NCBI RefSeq assembly: GCF_001751245.1
Contig: NZ_LJGU01000152.1
Span: 62,001-126,000 of the forward strand
Direction: 5' to 3'
From: Streptomyces oceani
Lineage (GTDB): Bacteria > Actinomycetota > Actinomycetes > Streptomycetales > Streptomycetaceae
Length of the DNA stretch: 64,000 bases
Shown here: piece after piece, positions 14,772-23,028 of the stretch
Layout of the letters: every line of letters starts with the position of its first letter
How positions within the stretch are numbered: position 1 is the first letter of the stretch
The notes under the pieces: model-generated
What the model was told of the DNA's origin: nothing
Databases searched by the model: none
What the model saw: only the letters and a program-made list of their open reading frames with translations
Program-made: the position numbers and the translations under genes

Positions 14772-15542
14772 ATGTCGAGGCCCATCGATCTCACTGCTGA
14801 CCTCGGCGAGGGGTACGGCGCGTGGACGATGACGGACGACGAGGCACTGACCCGTATCGTCACGTCGGCCAACGTCGCCTGCGGCTTCCACGCCGGGGAC
14901 CCCTCGACGATCCGGGACACCGTCGCCCTCTGCGTGGAGCGCGGAGTCGCCGTGGGCGCGCAGCCGAGTTTCCCCGACCTGCGCGGGTTCGGCAGGCGTC
15001 CGATCGAACTCCCGCCCTCCGACCTCGAAGCCGACGTCCTCTACCAGCTCGGTGCCCTCGAGGCGTTCCTGCGGCCCCACGGCCACCGCCTGCACCACGT
15101 GCTCCCGCACGGCAGCCTGGGCAACATGACGGTGGTCCGGGAGGATTACGCCCGTGCCGTCGCCCGTGCGGTACGCGCCTTCGACCCGCGGCTCACCGTG
15201 GCCTACCAGGAAGGCTGGATGATCCGCGCGGCCGAGGAGGAGGGGCTGCCGGTCGCCCGCGTCGGTTTCCCCGACCGCGCCTACGACGACGACGGCACGC
15301 TCGTACGCCGGGCTCTCCCCGGCGCTCTCGTCGAGGACCCTGAAGAGGTCGCCGCGCGCGCCGTCCGGATGGCCGTCGACGGGACCATCACCACCATCTC
15401 GGGCGCGACGCTGCACCTGCCCTGCGACAGCATCCTCGTCCACGGGGACGGTCCGGACGCCGTGTCCTCGGCGTCCACCGTCCGCGGACGTCTCGAATCC
15501 GCCGGTGTGGAAGTCGCCGCGTGGTCCGGCCCCGTTCGCTAG
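14772..15542 (+). CDS. pxpA: 5-oxoprolinase (ATP-hydrolysing) subunit A, LamB/YcsF family
   Basis: Product of 256 residues, the usual PxpA length. Family landmarks are IDLTADLGEGYGAWTMTDDE at the N-terminus, TSANVACGFHAGDPSTIRDT, GAQPSFPDLRGFGRR, HVLPHGSLGNM (normally KPHGALYN) and the C-terminal LPCDSILVHGDGP. With PxpB and PxpC it hydrolyses 5-oxoproline to glutamate with ATP. AAAGGAGG lies upstream of the start. It is the first gene of an operon running to about 20.0 kb. The change from KPHGALYN to LPHGSLGN at a conserved motif is worth noting but does not by itself imply loss of function. Confidence 0.88.
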   Translation: MSRPIDLTADLGEGYGAWTMTDDEALTRIVTSANVACGFHAGDPSTIRDTVALCVERGVAVGAQPSFPDLRGFGRRPIELPPSDLEADVLYQLGALEAFLRPHGHRLHHVLPHGSLGNMTVVREDYARAVARAVRAFDPRLTVAYQEGWMIRAAEEEGLPVARVGFPDRAYDDDGTLVRRALPGALVEDPEEVAARAVRMAVDGTITTISGATLHLPCDSILVHGDGPDAVSSASTVRGRLESAGVEVAAWSGPVR

Positions 15543-15581
15543 ACCGTCTCCTCTGCACCTTCCCAGAAGGGATCACCGCTC

Positions 15582-16829
15582 ATGAGTGACACCGAGCATC
15601 ATGTCGCGTCCGCTTCGGCGCCGTCGCCTCGGTCGAAGTTCGTCGGCCGGGTGATGCCACTCTTCGGCGCCATCGCCCTGATGGCGACCAGCGCCATCGG
15701 CCCGGGCTTCCTCACCCAGACGGCGACCTTCACGCAGCAGTTGGGCGCCGCCTTCTCCTTCGGCATCCTGATCTCGGTCCTGCTGGACCTCGCAATCCAG
15801 ATGAACGTGTGGCGCGTGGTCGGCGTCTCCGGCCTGCACGCCCAGGAACTGGCGCAGCGGGTGCTTCCGGGGCTGGGCGTCGTCCTCAGCGTCATCGTGT
15901 TCATCTGCGGCTTCATCGCCAACATGGGCAACGTCGCGGGCGCCGGGCTGGGAATCAAGGTGCTGTTCGGGCTCGACCCGCGGTGGGGTGCGGTCATCAC
16001 CACGGTGCTCGCGTTGGTCATCTTCGTGAACCGGTACTTCATCAAGCTCATGGACGCGACGACCATCCCGCTCGGTCTGGTCATGATCGGACTGACCCTG
16101 GTCGTCGCCGTCATCAGCTCCCCGCCGGTGGACCAGGCCGCGCTACAGACCGTCGTCCCGGAGGAGATCGACGTCCTGGCGATCACCACGATCGTCGGTG
16201 GCACCGTCGGCGGCTACATCACCTATGCCGGTGCGCACAAACTGCTGGCCAGCGGCATCACCGGGCCCGGCAGGGTCCGCGAGATCGCGCGCACCTCGGC
16301 GGTGGGTGTCGTGGCGACCGGTGTGATGCGCTGGTTGCTGTTCCTGGCGGTGCTGGGCGTCGTGGCGACCGGAACGGTCCTCGACGTCACCAAGAACCCG
16401 GCGGGTGACGCCTTCCAGGCGGCGGCCGGGGACGTCGGGTTCAAGATATTCGGTGTGGTGCTGTGGGCCGCGGCTATGTCCTCGGTGATCGGTGCGTCGT
16501 TCACCTCGGTCTCGTTCATCTCGACCTACTCGCGCCGCATCCGGGACCGGGAAGGGCTCGCGGTCGGAGCGTTCGTCGTGGCCTGCTGCACCGTCTTCCT
16601 GCTGGCCGGGCAGACCCCCGTCACCGTGCTCGTCTTCTCCGGAGGCTTCAACGGCCTGGTGCTGCCCCTCGGCTTCTCCGTGACCATGTGGATCGCCTGG
16701 CGTCGGAGGGACCTGCTGCAGGGCTACCGCTACCCCCGGTGGCTCATCGTGGTGGGCGTCGGCGGCCTGGCCCTCTCCTGGGTGCTCGCGGTGCTGGCTT
16801 TCGAGCCGGTATTCGGACTCCTGAAGTAG
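15582..16829 (+). CDS. NRAMP-like transporter of the YcsG type
   Basis: Product of 415 residues with about 11 hydrophobic segments. The N-terminal core reads ATSAIGPGFLTQTATFTQQL, where canonical metal NRAMPs have a DPGN element in TM1. Here SAIGPGFLTQ replaces it, so the metal-binding Asp and Asn are missing. Later segments include FICGFIANMGNVAGAGLGIK and VIGASFTSVSFISTYSRRI. The matching Bacillus gene (ycsG) sits in the same place between ycsF and ycsI, which suggests uptake of 5-oxoproline or a related compound rather than a divalent metal. AGAAGGG precedes the ATG. Confidence 0.8.
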   Translation: MSDTEHHVASASAPSPRSKFVGRVMPLFGAIALMATSAIGPGFLTQTATFTQQLGAAFSFGILISVLLDLAIQMNVWRVVGVSGLHAQELAQRVLPGLGVVLSVIVFICGFIANMGNVAGAGLGIKVLFGLDPRWGAVITTVLALVIFVNRYFIKLMDATTIPLGLVMIGLTLVVAVISSPPVDQAALQTVVPEEIDVLAITTIVGGTVGGYITYAGAHKLLASGITGPGRVREIARTSAVGVVATGVMRWLLFLAVLGVVATGTVLDVTKNPAGDAFQAAAGDVGFKIFGVVLWAAAMSSVIGASFTSVSFISTYSRRIRDREGLAVGAFVVACCTVFLLAGQTPVTVLVFSGGFNGLVLPLGFSVTMWIAWRRRDLLQGYRYPRWLIVVGVGGLALSWVLAVLAFEPVFGLLK

Positions 16830-16863
16830 CAACACCTCCGCAGGTGAGGAAGGACGAATCTCG

Positions 16864-17652
16864 ATGGACGGCGACACACGGCGCTCCCTCGACCCGGGAG
16901 AGGCGCGACAGCGGATCAGGGACGGGCACGCCGGGACCACGTCGGGTTGGTGCGACGGCTGGGCGCAGGCCAACCTGTTGGCCGTGCCCCGGGAGCAGGC
17001 GTTCGATCTCATGCTCTTCGCACAGCGCAACCCCAAGGCGTGTCCGCTGCTGGACGTGTTCGACCCGGGTGCCACGGGAAGCGGCCGGTTCCGGGGCGAC
17101 ATCACCACGGACGTGCCCGCGTACCGCGTGTACGAGCACGGGGAACTGGTCGCGGAGGAAACCGATGTCTCCGGCCGGTGGCGCGAGGACCTCGTCGCCT
17201 TCCTCTTCGGTTGCTCGTTCAGCTTCGAGCGGGCGCTGACGGAGGCCGGTATCGAGATGCGGCACACGGCAGCGGGGACGACCGTGCCGATGTACCGGAC
17301 GTCACTCGCCTGCGAGTCCGCGGGCGCGTTCTCCTCATCGATGGTGGTCTCCATGCGGGGCGTTCCGCCCCACCGGGTCCCGGACACCGTGCGCGTCTGC
17401 GCGCGGTATCCGGCCGTGCACGGCGCTCCGGTGCACATCGGGGACCCGAGCGTCATCGGCATCACCGATCTGGAGACACCGGACTGGGGCGACACGCCGG
17501 CTCTCCGGGCCGGGGACGTGCCGGTCTTCTGGGCCTGTGGCGTGACACCGCAGGCTATGGTCATGGAGTCGCGTCCGGAGTTCGCCCTCGCCCACGCGCC
17601 GGGCCGGATGGCCATCACCGACATCCACGAGTCCGAACTGGTCACACCGTAG
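16864..17652 (+). CDS. YcsI/DUF1445 family protein (putative hydro-lyase / D-glutamate cyclase-like)
   Basis: Product of 262 residues covering the whole DUF1445 domain. Characteristic stretches are GWAQANLLAVPREQAFDLML, NPKACPLLDVFDPG, FLFGCSFSFERALTEAGIE, YRTSLACESAGAF and FWACGVTPQAMVMESRP. Members are annotated as putative hydro-lyases or, by relation to mammalian DGLUCY, D-glutamate cyclases, which form 5-oxo-D-proline. That fits a 5-oxoproline operon. It follows the transporter by 34 bp. About 190 bp of apparently non-coding sequence separates it from pxpB. Confidence 0.85.
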   Translation: MDGDTRRSLDPGEARQRIRDGHAGTTSGWCDGWAQANLLAVPREQAFDLMLFAQRNPKACPLLDVFDPGATGSGRFRGDITTDVPAYRVYEHGELVAEETDVSGRWREDLVAFLFGCSFSFERALTEAGIEMRHTAAGTTVPMYRTSLACESAGAFSSSMVVSMRGVPPHRVPDTVRVCARYPAVHGAPVHIGDPSVIGITDLETPDWGDTPALRAGDVPVFWACGVTPQAMVMESRPEFALAHAPGRMAITDIHESELVTP

Positions 17653-17843
17653 GTCGTGTGATTTGGATCTTCGTGGATCAGGGAGTGGGGCCTGGTGCTG
17701 GGGTCTCCCCAGGTCGGAGGCCAAGGGGAACGCGCGCAGCGGCGCCGCGTGTCGGGACGACCACGCGGCAGGTGTGCGTGGCAGGCAGGCCCCGCCAGAA
17801 CGACCCCCGCAGAAATCCGAACGACACGGCCCAAGGAGGCGGC

Positions 17844-18560
17844 GTGCGAAACGGCGTTCAGATCACCTCCCAGGGGGACGCCGCCGTCCGGGTGCGGTTC
17901 ACCGGAGGCGGCACGGAGGAGCGGTGGCAGGACGTACGGCGTCTGGTGTCCCGCCTGGAGGAGCTCCGGCTTCCGGCGATCAGCGGGGTGGCGGCCACGT
18001 ACGACTCCGCGCTCGTCGAGTTCGACAGCCTGAGCGTCCGGCTGGAGGACCTCGAATCGCTGCTGCGGTACGCGCTGGCACGAGACACCCGAACGGCCGC
18101 GACCGCCGACCGCGAACCGCGACGGTTCCGTGTCCCGGTCCGCTACGGAGGAGAGCCGGGCCCCGATCTCGGCATGGTGGCGGACCACTTCGGGGAGACC
18201 GAGGAGGACCTGATCGCGCTGCACAGCGCGCGGTGGTACCTCGTCCGTTGTTTCGGCGCTCCGGCGGCGTCGCCGATGATGGACGGCCTGCGGGACGGCG
18301 TCTCCGTGCCGCGCCGCGGTGACCCCCGGGTGCGGGTGCCCGAGGGCTCGGTCGCGGTGGCGGGTGTCCAGTCGTTGATCTACTCGGTGCCCGCGCCCGC
18401 GGGGTGGCGGTTGATCGGACGCACTCCCGCCGTGCTGGTGTCCACCCGGCACGACGAGGTGTGCGCGTACCGCCCCGGCGACCTCCTGAGCTACTTCCCG
18501 ATCGGCGACGGCGACTGGGCGTCGTACGAGGGGCTCACCATGGAGGACTTCCGTGTCTAG
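17844..18560 (+). CDS. pxpB: 5-oxoprolinase subunit B (KipI homologue)
   Basis: Product of 238 residues, KipI/PxpB family. Landmarks are QITSQGDAAVRVRF at the N-terminus, LPAISGVAATYDSALVEFD, RFRVPVRYGGEPGPDLGMV, YLVRCFGAPAASPMMDGL, PRVRVPEGSVAVAGVQSLIY and PAGWRLIGRTPAVL. The start is GTG 17844 because AAGGAGGC lies 4 nt upstream; the open frame further left is shadow of the previous gene. Its 3' end overlaps pxpC by 8 bp. KipI was first described in Bacillus as an inhibitor of kinase KinA, but here the complete pxpA-B-C set points to oxoprolinase. Confidence 0.87.
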   Translation: MRNGVQITSQGDAAVRVRFTGGGTEERWQDVRRLVSRLEELRLPAISGVAATYDSALVEFDSLSVRLEDLESLLRYALARDTRTAATADREPRRFRVPVRYGGEPGPDLGMVADHFGETEEDLIALHSARWYLVRCFGAPAASPMMDGLRDGVSVPRRGDPRVRVPEGSVAVAGVQSLIYSVPAPAGWRLIGRTPAVLVSTRHDEVCAYRPGDLLSYFPIGDGDWASYEGLTMEDFRV

Positions 18561-19557
18561 TACGTCCGGCACGGCCACCGTCGTTCAGGCGACCTTCGCG
18601 GCCCTTCAGGACGCGGGCCGCCCGGCCGGAGCGTCCTGGGGCATCGCCGCCAACGGCGCGCCCGACCAGTTCGCGTACCACTACGGCAACGCGCTCGTCG
18701 GGAACCCGACGAGCCTGCCGTCGCTGGAGACGACGATGACCGATCTCGTCGTCCGCTTCGACGTGGAGGTCGTCGTGGCGGTCACCGGCGCGCGCGCCGA
18801 GGTGACGATCGGCGGCCTTTCGGCGCGGATGAACCAGGCGCTCGTGGTGCCCGCCGGGTGGGAACTGACCGTACGGGACATCCGCGACGGCACCCGCGGT
18901 TACGTCAGCGTGTTCGGCGGATTCCACGGCGCGAACACCTTCCTGGGCAGCGTGTCCCCGGACCGGACCCTCGGTTTCGGCTTCGACCTCACCCCGGGGT
19001 CGACCCTGTCCTGCGGCGGCGACCGCCTCGACACGTCCGGCCGCCGGTACGCGTTCCCCGTGTTCGATCCGCCGCGCGGACCGCTGCTCGCCGAGGGGGA
19101 GTTGGGCGTACTGCCGGGGGAGAACCGCGACCTGTTCGAGGACCGGGCGAGCGAGTTGTTCGAGGACGACTACGTCATGACCGACAGGACCGACGCGGTG
19201 GGAGCGCGGCTGGAAGGACGTGTCCCCCGCCGCCTCGACAAGGGCGAGATCCTCTCCCGGGCGCTGCCGATCGGGGCGGTCGAGGTCGCCGGCGGCAAGG
19301 AACTGCTGGTACTCAACCGCGGCCGGGGGTTGTCGGCCGGATACCCCGTGGTCGGGGTCATCTGCACGGCGTCGATGAACGTGCTGTCCCAGGCCCGACC
19401 GGGCACGTCGGTACGGTTCGTACCGTTGACGATCGCCGACGCGCGTCGGCTGCGGCTGCGGGAGGCGGAGGTGATCGAGTCGGTGCGCGAGCGTATGACC
19501 ACGATCATCGACTCGCTGCGCGTCACCCGGCCCGGCGGTCCCCGTGAGCGAGAGTGA
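18553..19557 (+). CDS. pxpC: 5-oxoprolinase subunit C (KipA / biotin-dependent carboxyltransferase-like)
   Basis: Product of 334 residues of the KipA/PxpC family, homologous to the C-terminal half of urea amidolyase-type proteins. Visible motifs are FAALQDAGRPAGASWGIAAN (normally QDxGRxG), NALVGNPTSLPSLETTM and the late GYPVVGVICTASMNVLSQARPG. The GTG start has GGAGGACTTCC upstream and overlaps pxpB by 8 bp, so the pair is translationally coupled and probably made in equal amounts. It forms the catalytic complex with PxpB and PxpA. Confidence 0.87.
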   Translation: MSSTSGTATVVQATFAALQDAGRPAGASWGIAANGAPDQFAYHYGNALVGNPTSLPSLETTMTDLVVRFDVEVVVAVTGARAEVTIGGLSARMNQALVVPAGWELTVRDIRDGTRGYVSVFGGFHGANTFLGSVSPDRTLGFGFDLTPGSTLSCGGDRLDTSGRRYAFPVFDPPRGPLLAEGELGVLPGENRDLFEDRASELFEDDYVMTDRTDAVGARLEGRVPRRLDKGEILSRALPIGAVEVAGGKELLVLNRGRGLSAGYPVVGVICTASMNVLSQARPGTSVRFVPLTIADARRLRLREAEVIESVRERMTTIIDSLRVTRPGGPRERE

Positions 19558-19569
19558 GGTGAGGGGACG

Positions 19570-20007
19570 ATGACACCATCCGAGTTGGCGGGACTTCCGG
19601 TTCCGGCCCCGCAAGGGCACTACCAGCCGGTGAGACGCTGCGGGGGGATCGTCGCGACCGCGGGGATGACCCCGCGCTCGCGGGGCGAGATGCGGTTTCC
19701 CGGCCTGGTCGGCGCCGAGGTCGTGCTGGACGACGCGCGCGAGGCGGCCCGGATCGCGGTACGCAACGCGTTGTTGGCGCTCACGCTGGAGGACGAGACG
19801 CTCGAGCGGGTGCGAATGCTCCGGATGACCGTGTACGTGGCGGCAGTCGCCGGCTTCCGCGACCACTCGCGTGTCGCCGACGCGGCGTCCGACGTGCTGG
19901 CCGGCGTACTCGCCGATCGCGGAGCGTGTGCCCGCTCGGCGATCGGAGTGGCCTCGTTGCCGGGCGGGGCGTGTGTCGAGATCGAGCTGACGGCGACGCT
20001 GGACTGA
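19570..20007 (+). CDS. RidA (YjgF/YER057c) family protein
   Basis: Product of 145 residues. It shows RRCGGIVATAGMTPRSRGE, ALLALTLEDETLERVRMLRM and the C-terminal CARSAIGVASLPGGACVEIE, where the family's substrate-binding Arg precedes LPxxAxVE. RidA proteins hydrolyse reactive enamine/imine intermediates released by PLP enzymes. It follows pxpC by 12 bp and is probably the last gene of the operon. In this setting it may clear imines formed from amino-acid or 5-oxoproline metabolism (inference). Confidence 0.85.
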   Translation: MTPSELAGLPVPAPQGHYQPVRRCGGIVATAGMTPRSRGEMRFPGLVGAEVVLDDAREAARIAVRNALLALTLEDETLERVRMLRMTVYVAAVAGFRDHSRVADAASDVLAGVLADRGACARSAIGVASLPGGACVEIELTATLD

Positions 20008-20028
20008 GACCGGGCGCGCCAGTCCCGC

Positions 20029-21069
20029 TCACGCGCCCTCGTCATCCCGAACTTCGGCGGACACGTCCGCGGAACCGCCGACGAAGGCCGAGACGACGAG
20101 AGCGACAGCACGCTCGTCGTCCTGGGCCAGTTGGCGCAGGACCCTCTCCCGCAGGGGAGTCTCCGACAACTCGACCAGCGCCTGGGCCAGTCGTATGCGG
20201 GTCGCGGAGTCCGCGGCGGACGCGACGAGTTCGTCGACCAGCGCGGTCGTGACCCGGTCCGCGCACCCGGGCTCGCCGGACAGGACCCCCAGGACCTCTG
20301 CCGCGTCGACGTCGTTGACTCCCTGGACCACCATGCCGACGAGTGTCGGTACGGCCGCGGTCACTCCGCGCCTGCCCAGCGCCAGAGCGGCGTGCCGGCG
20401 CACCGTCGTGTCCGGGTCGCCGAGCGCGTCGGCGAGCACCGCGGCCGCGCCCGGGACCTCGCACATCTCCGCGATGGCGAGCACCGCGCGCTGCCGGATG
20501 TCGGCGTCGTCCGAACGCGCGCCGGCGGCCAGCGTCGACATGCCGTCGCCGCCGGATCGAGCGAGCGCCCAGCGCAGGGCGCCGGCGACGTTGGGGTCGG
20601 TTTCCGCCAGGACCGCCCCGGCGAGCAGCTCGGCGGGAACCGACACACCCTCCGGCCGGGACAGCACGGCTTGTTGCCTACGCGCGGCGCTGTTCGAGTT
20701 GATCCCCTGCATGAGTTCGACGATGCGCAGGACGTCCTGCCAGCCGGTGGGCGCGGACGCGTCGATCGCGCGGAGCCGCTCAAGCAACTCCCGTTCCTGC
20801 GCCAGGCGGTCCTCGGCCCAACGGATCAGGTCGCCGACCAGGGCGGACGGCGTGAAGGCCGGGTCCTCCAGCGCGCGCCCGACCTGCTTGAGCGACAACC
20901 CGAGGGACCGCAGGCTCTCCACATGGAAGATCCTGCGGACGTCCCCGGCGGAGTACTCGCGGTAGCCGCCCACGGTACGACCGCTCGGTCGTACCAGCCC
21001 GAGGGTGTCGTAGTGCCGGAGCATCCGGGTACTCACCCCCGAGTAGCGGGCGACATCGCCGATCAGCAA
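20029..21069 (-). CDS. MerR-family regulator with C-terminal HEAT-like repeats
   Basis: About 346 residues. The N-terminal MerR winged helix reads LLIGDVARYSGVSTRMLRHY, DTLGLVRPSGRTVGGYREYS, AGDVRRIFHVESLRSLGLSL. A dimerisation helix follows (LIRWAEDRLAQERELLERLR). From about residue 165 the protein becomes alpha-helical repeats (AVLAIAEMCEVPGAAAVLAD, ALGDPDTTVRRHAALALGRR) like HEAT/Armadillo units, instead of a small-ligand or Cys metal site. No ATG or GTG is placed well. TTG 21069 overlaps the upstream HEAT gene's stop by 7 bp and is the likely start. The repeat domain probably binds a protein partner, perhaps the HEAT protein encoded just upstream (inference). Confidence 0.75.
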   Translation of the reverse strand: MLIGDVARYSGVSTRMLRHYDTLGLVRPSGRTVGGYREYSAGDVRRIFHVESLRSLGLSLKQVGRALEDPAFTPSALVGDLIRWAEDRLAQERELLERLRAIDASAPTGWQDVLRIVELMQGINSNSAARRQQAVLSRPEGVSVPAELLAGAVLAETDPNVAGALRWALARSGGDGMSTLAAGARSDDADIRQRAVLAIAEMCEVPGAAAVLADALGDPDTTVRRHAALALGRRGVTAAVPTLVGMVVQGVNDVDAAEVLGVLSGEPGCADRVTTALVDELVASAADSATRIRLAQALVELSETPLRERVLRQLAQDDERAVALVVSAFVGGSADVSAEVRDDEGA

Positions 21070-21857
21070 TCCGCGGTCTCCGTCGTCTCGGCAGACCCGG
21101 TCGGCTCCGGAGCCTCGGCGGTCCCCGCGGTCTCCGAGGTCTCGGTGGCCTCCGGCCGGTCCGCGGCGACGGCAGCGGCTCGTTCCGGGCCGAGTGCGAG
21201 GACTCGCTTGGCCTCGTCGATCGCCGCGTCGAAACCGGTCTCCGGATCCTGCCGGAGCAGCTCGGTCGCACGGGCATGCGTGGCCACCACCGGGTCGGGG
21301 TGTTCCGTGGCCCTCTCCAGGGCAGGAGTGATCAGGTCCCCGAGGTCGACCAGGGCGCGGCTGAGACTCAGCTGCATACCGCGGTCGCCGCGGCCGAGTT
21401 GCGGGACCAGTTCGTCGACCAGTTCCCTCCTCTCGTCCTCGGGCACGAGGACGACCGCGACACGCCAGGCGGTCCGCGCGACCTCGTCGTCGCCGTCCCG
21501 CAGCATGTCCCAGGTGATCCAGGCCCACGCGCTCTTGTCACCGATCTTGGAGAGCGTGTGCAGCGCCTGGCTACGGGCCTGGGCGCGTTCGGCGTCCAGT
21601 TCCGGACGGAGCCGGGGCAGGACGGTCTCCGAGGGGAGGCGGGTCAGTGCCCAGGACAGCATGTCTCGTACGAAGAAGTCCGGTTCGACCGCGCACCGCT
21701 CGACGAGCGCGTCCAGAAGGTCGGGGTCCGGGCTCGAGCCAACCGCCAGGGCCGCCTGAAGCCGAGCCGAGGAGTCCTCGGCACTCAGGGCGTTGGTCAT
21801 CCGGGTGCGCTGCGCGGTTCCGTTGGTCGTGTTGATCGGGACCACCTCCTGCGCCAA
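21063..21857 (-). CDS. HEAT-repeat domain protein
   Basis: Product of 264 residues. Most of it is paired helices with HEAT-like spacing: SARLQAALAVGSSPDPDLLD, ERCAVEPDFFVRDMLSWALT, AQARSQALHTLSKIGDKSAW, DEVARTAWRVAVVLVPEDER, MQLSLSRALVDLGDLITPAL, DPVVATHARATELLRQDPET. A Glu/Thr/Ala-rich tail that is likely disordered (after AAAVAADRPEATETSE) ends the protein. No catalytic motif is seen. ATG 21857 has CAGGAGGTGG-like sequence downstream rather than upstream, so the start is not firm. It is transcribed with, and overlaps, the MerR-HEAT gene; both proteins share repeat character and may interact. Confidence 0.75.
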   Translation of the reverse strand: MAQEVVPINTTNGTAQRTRMTNALSAEDSSARLQAALAVGSSPDPDLLDALVERCAVEPDFFVRDMLSWALTRLPSETVLPRLRPELDAERAQARSQALHTLSKIGDKSAWAWITWDMLRDGDDEVARTAWRVAVVLVPEDERRELVDELVPQLGRGDRGMQLSLSRALVDLGDLITPALERATEHPDPVVATHARATELLRQDPETGFDAAIDEAKRVLALGPERAAAVAADRPEATETSETAGTAEAPEPTGSAETTETADC

Positions 21858-21863
21858 GTCGAA

Positions 21864-21884
21864 ACCTTAACACCGTGTCAAGGT
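21864..21884 (-). promoter_or_regulatory. MerR-type dyad upstream of HEAT/MerR operon
   Basis: The 21-bp sequence begins ACCTTAACACCGTGTCAAGG and ends in T on the + strand. It is a near-perfect dyad with arms ACCTT/AAGGT and ACAC/GTGT. On the minus strand TTGACA within it could be the -35 element of the promoter reading into the HEAT and MerR genes, located 7 nt before the annotated HEAT start. A dyad overlapping the promoter elements is what MerR regulators bind, so autoregulation is likely. Confidence 0.6.
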
Positions 21885-21969
21885 CAAACCCGTGCCCGCC
21901 CCGTCGGGGCATACCTGGTCACGGGGGCGGCGGGCCGGCCGACGGCGGAGCCGGACCGCCTCGTACCCG

Positions 21970-23028
21970 TCAGGAAGTCCGTCGCGCGAGCACCCGGTAG
22001 GTGTTGGACAGACCGCGCTTGCCGCCGATCGGAGCGGAGACCCGGTCCGTCAGGTAGGCCAGTGCGAGCACCGGGACACTCGCGTTGAAAGTGATCTTGC
22101 GCAGCAGCGCGCGGGCACGCGAGGGCGGGGCCGGTCGCCACGCCAGGTCCTCCCCGCCGATCAGCGCGGCGTTGATGGCGAGGACCGCGGCACTGACGAC
22201 GTCCTGCCCGTTGTGCGGTTCAGCCCGCTGCTCGGAGACGACGGTCAGCCCCAGATCACTCAACTCGGCGCGCAGGTTGGCGATCGGGATCATGTGGAGG
22301 TGCTGCGGCTGCAGCCAGGATATCCACCACTTCCCGAGAAGCCGGGCCCAGGCACAGTCCGGGTCGGGCAGTTCGATCGCCAGGTGCCCGCCCACGGGAA
22401 GCGCCGCCGCCGCGGCGGCCATCTCCGCCTTGGGGTCCACGGTGTGTTCCAGGTAGTGGTACATGCTGATCACGTCGTACCGACCGGTGAACTCGGGGGC
22501 GAGGTCGATGAAGTTGCCCTGGTACGCCTCCCGGACGCGCCCCTTCCGCTGGGCGATCACCACCCCGTCGGTCCGGTCGAGTCCGTCGAACTCGGTGTCC
22601 GGCAGCACCCTCTTCGCGTCGGCCAGGAAGTGCCCGTGCCCGGTGCCCACGTCGAGCCACTGCTTGGGCCGCTCCTCCGCCGCGACCATGTGGGTCCGGC
22701 CGTCGTGGCCGGAGCGCTTGGTCGCGAAGATCTTGTTCATGTTCTCTTCGCCGAGACCGTCATAGAAGTCCCGGTAGTAGAACTCGAGTCCGTCCTCGTT
22801 CAGCCGGGGGTTCTGGAAGACGTGCCCGCAGTCCTCACAGGATTCCAGGACGAAGACCCCCGGCTTGTGCTGCATCACGTCCGTGGTCCGCAGCAGGAGG
22901 TCGAGATGCTTGGAGTCGCACCACGGGCAGGATTCCCTGCGTTCCTCGAAGAACCGGTCGGTTCCGTCGGCGAGGTCTGACAGGTAGGCCGGTCTGCGTT
23001 CGGCGACCGCATCGCTTCTCGTGGTCAT
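21970..23028 (-). CDS. Class I SAM-dependent methyltransferase with N-terminal Zn-type motif
   Basis: Product of 352 residues. The N-terminus has two Cys-x2-Cys pairs (ESCPWCDSKH, Cys34/37; LESCEDCGHVFQNPRL, Cys64/67), a small Zn-binding module also found in sugar C-methyltransferases. The SAM fold follows: QWLDVGTGHGHFLADAKR (motif I, near residue 125), EFDGLDRTDG and YDVISMYHYLEH. The start ATG 23028 has no Shine-Dalgarno; TAGCAT ends 7 nt upstream, suggesting a leaderless transcript. Target unknown: a deoxysugar or the polyketide are the natural guesses given nearby sugar and glycosyltransferase genes. Family members also act in polysaccharide and lipid pathways. Confidence 0.75.
   Translation of the reverse strand: MTTRSDAVAERRPAYLSDLADGTDRFFEERRESCPWCDSKHLDLLLRTTDVMQHKPGVFVLESCEDCGHVFQNPRLNEDGLEFYYRDFYDGLGEENMNKIFATKRSGHDGRTHMVAAEERPKQWLDVGTGHGHFLADAKRVLPDTEFDGLDRTDGVVIAQRKGRVREAYQGNFIDLAPEFTGRYDVISMYHYLEHTVDPKAEMAAAAAALPVGGHLAIELPDPDCAWARLLGKWWISWLQPQHLHMIPIANLRAELSDLGLTVVSEQRAEPHNGQDVVSAAVLAINAALIGGEDLAWRPAPPSRARALLRKITFNASVPVLALAYLTDRVSAPIGGKRGLSNTYRVLARRTS

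Noticed and set aside
17844..19557. KipI/KipA as a sporulation kinase inhibitor pair
   Set aside because: The name comes from Bacillus work on KinA. With PxpA in the same operon, the oxoprolinase function explains all three genes without a kinase target.
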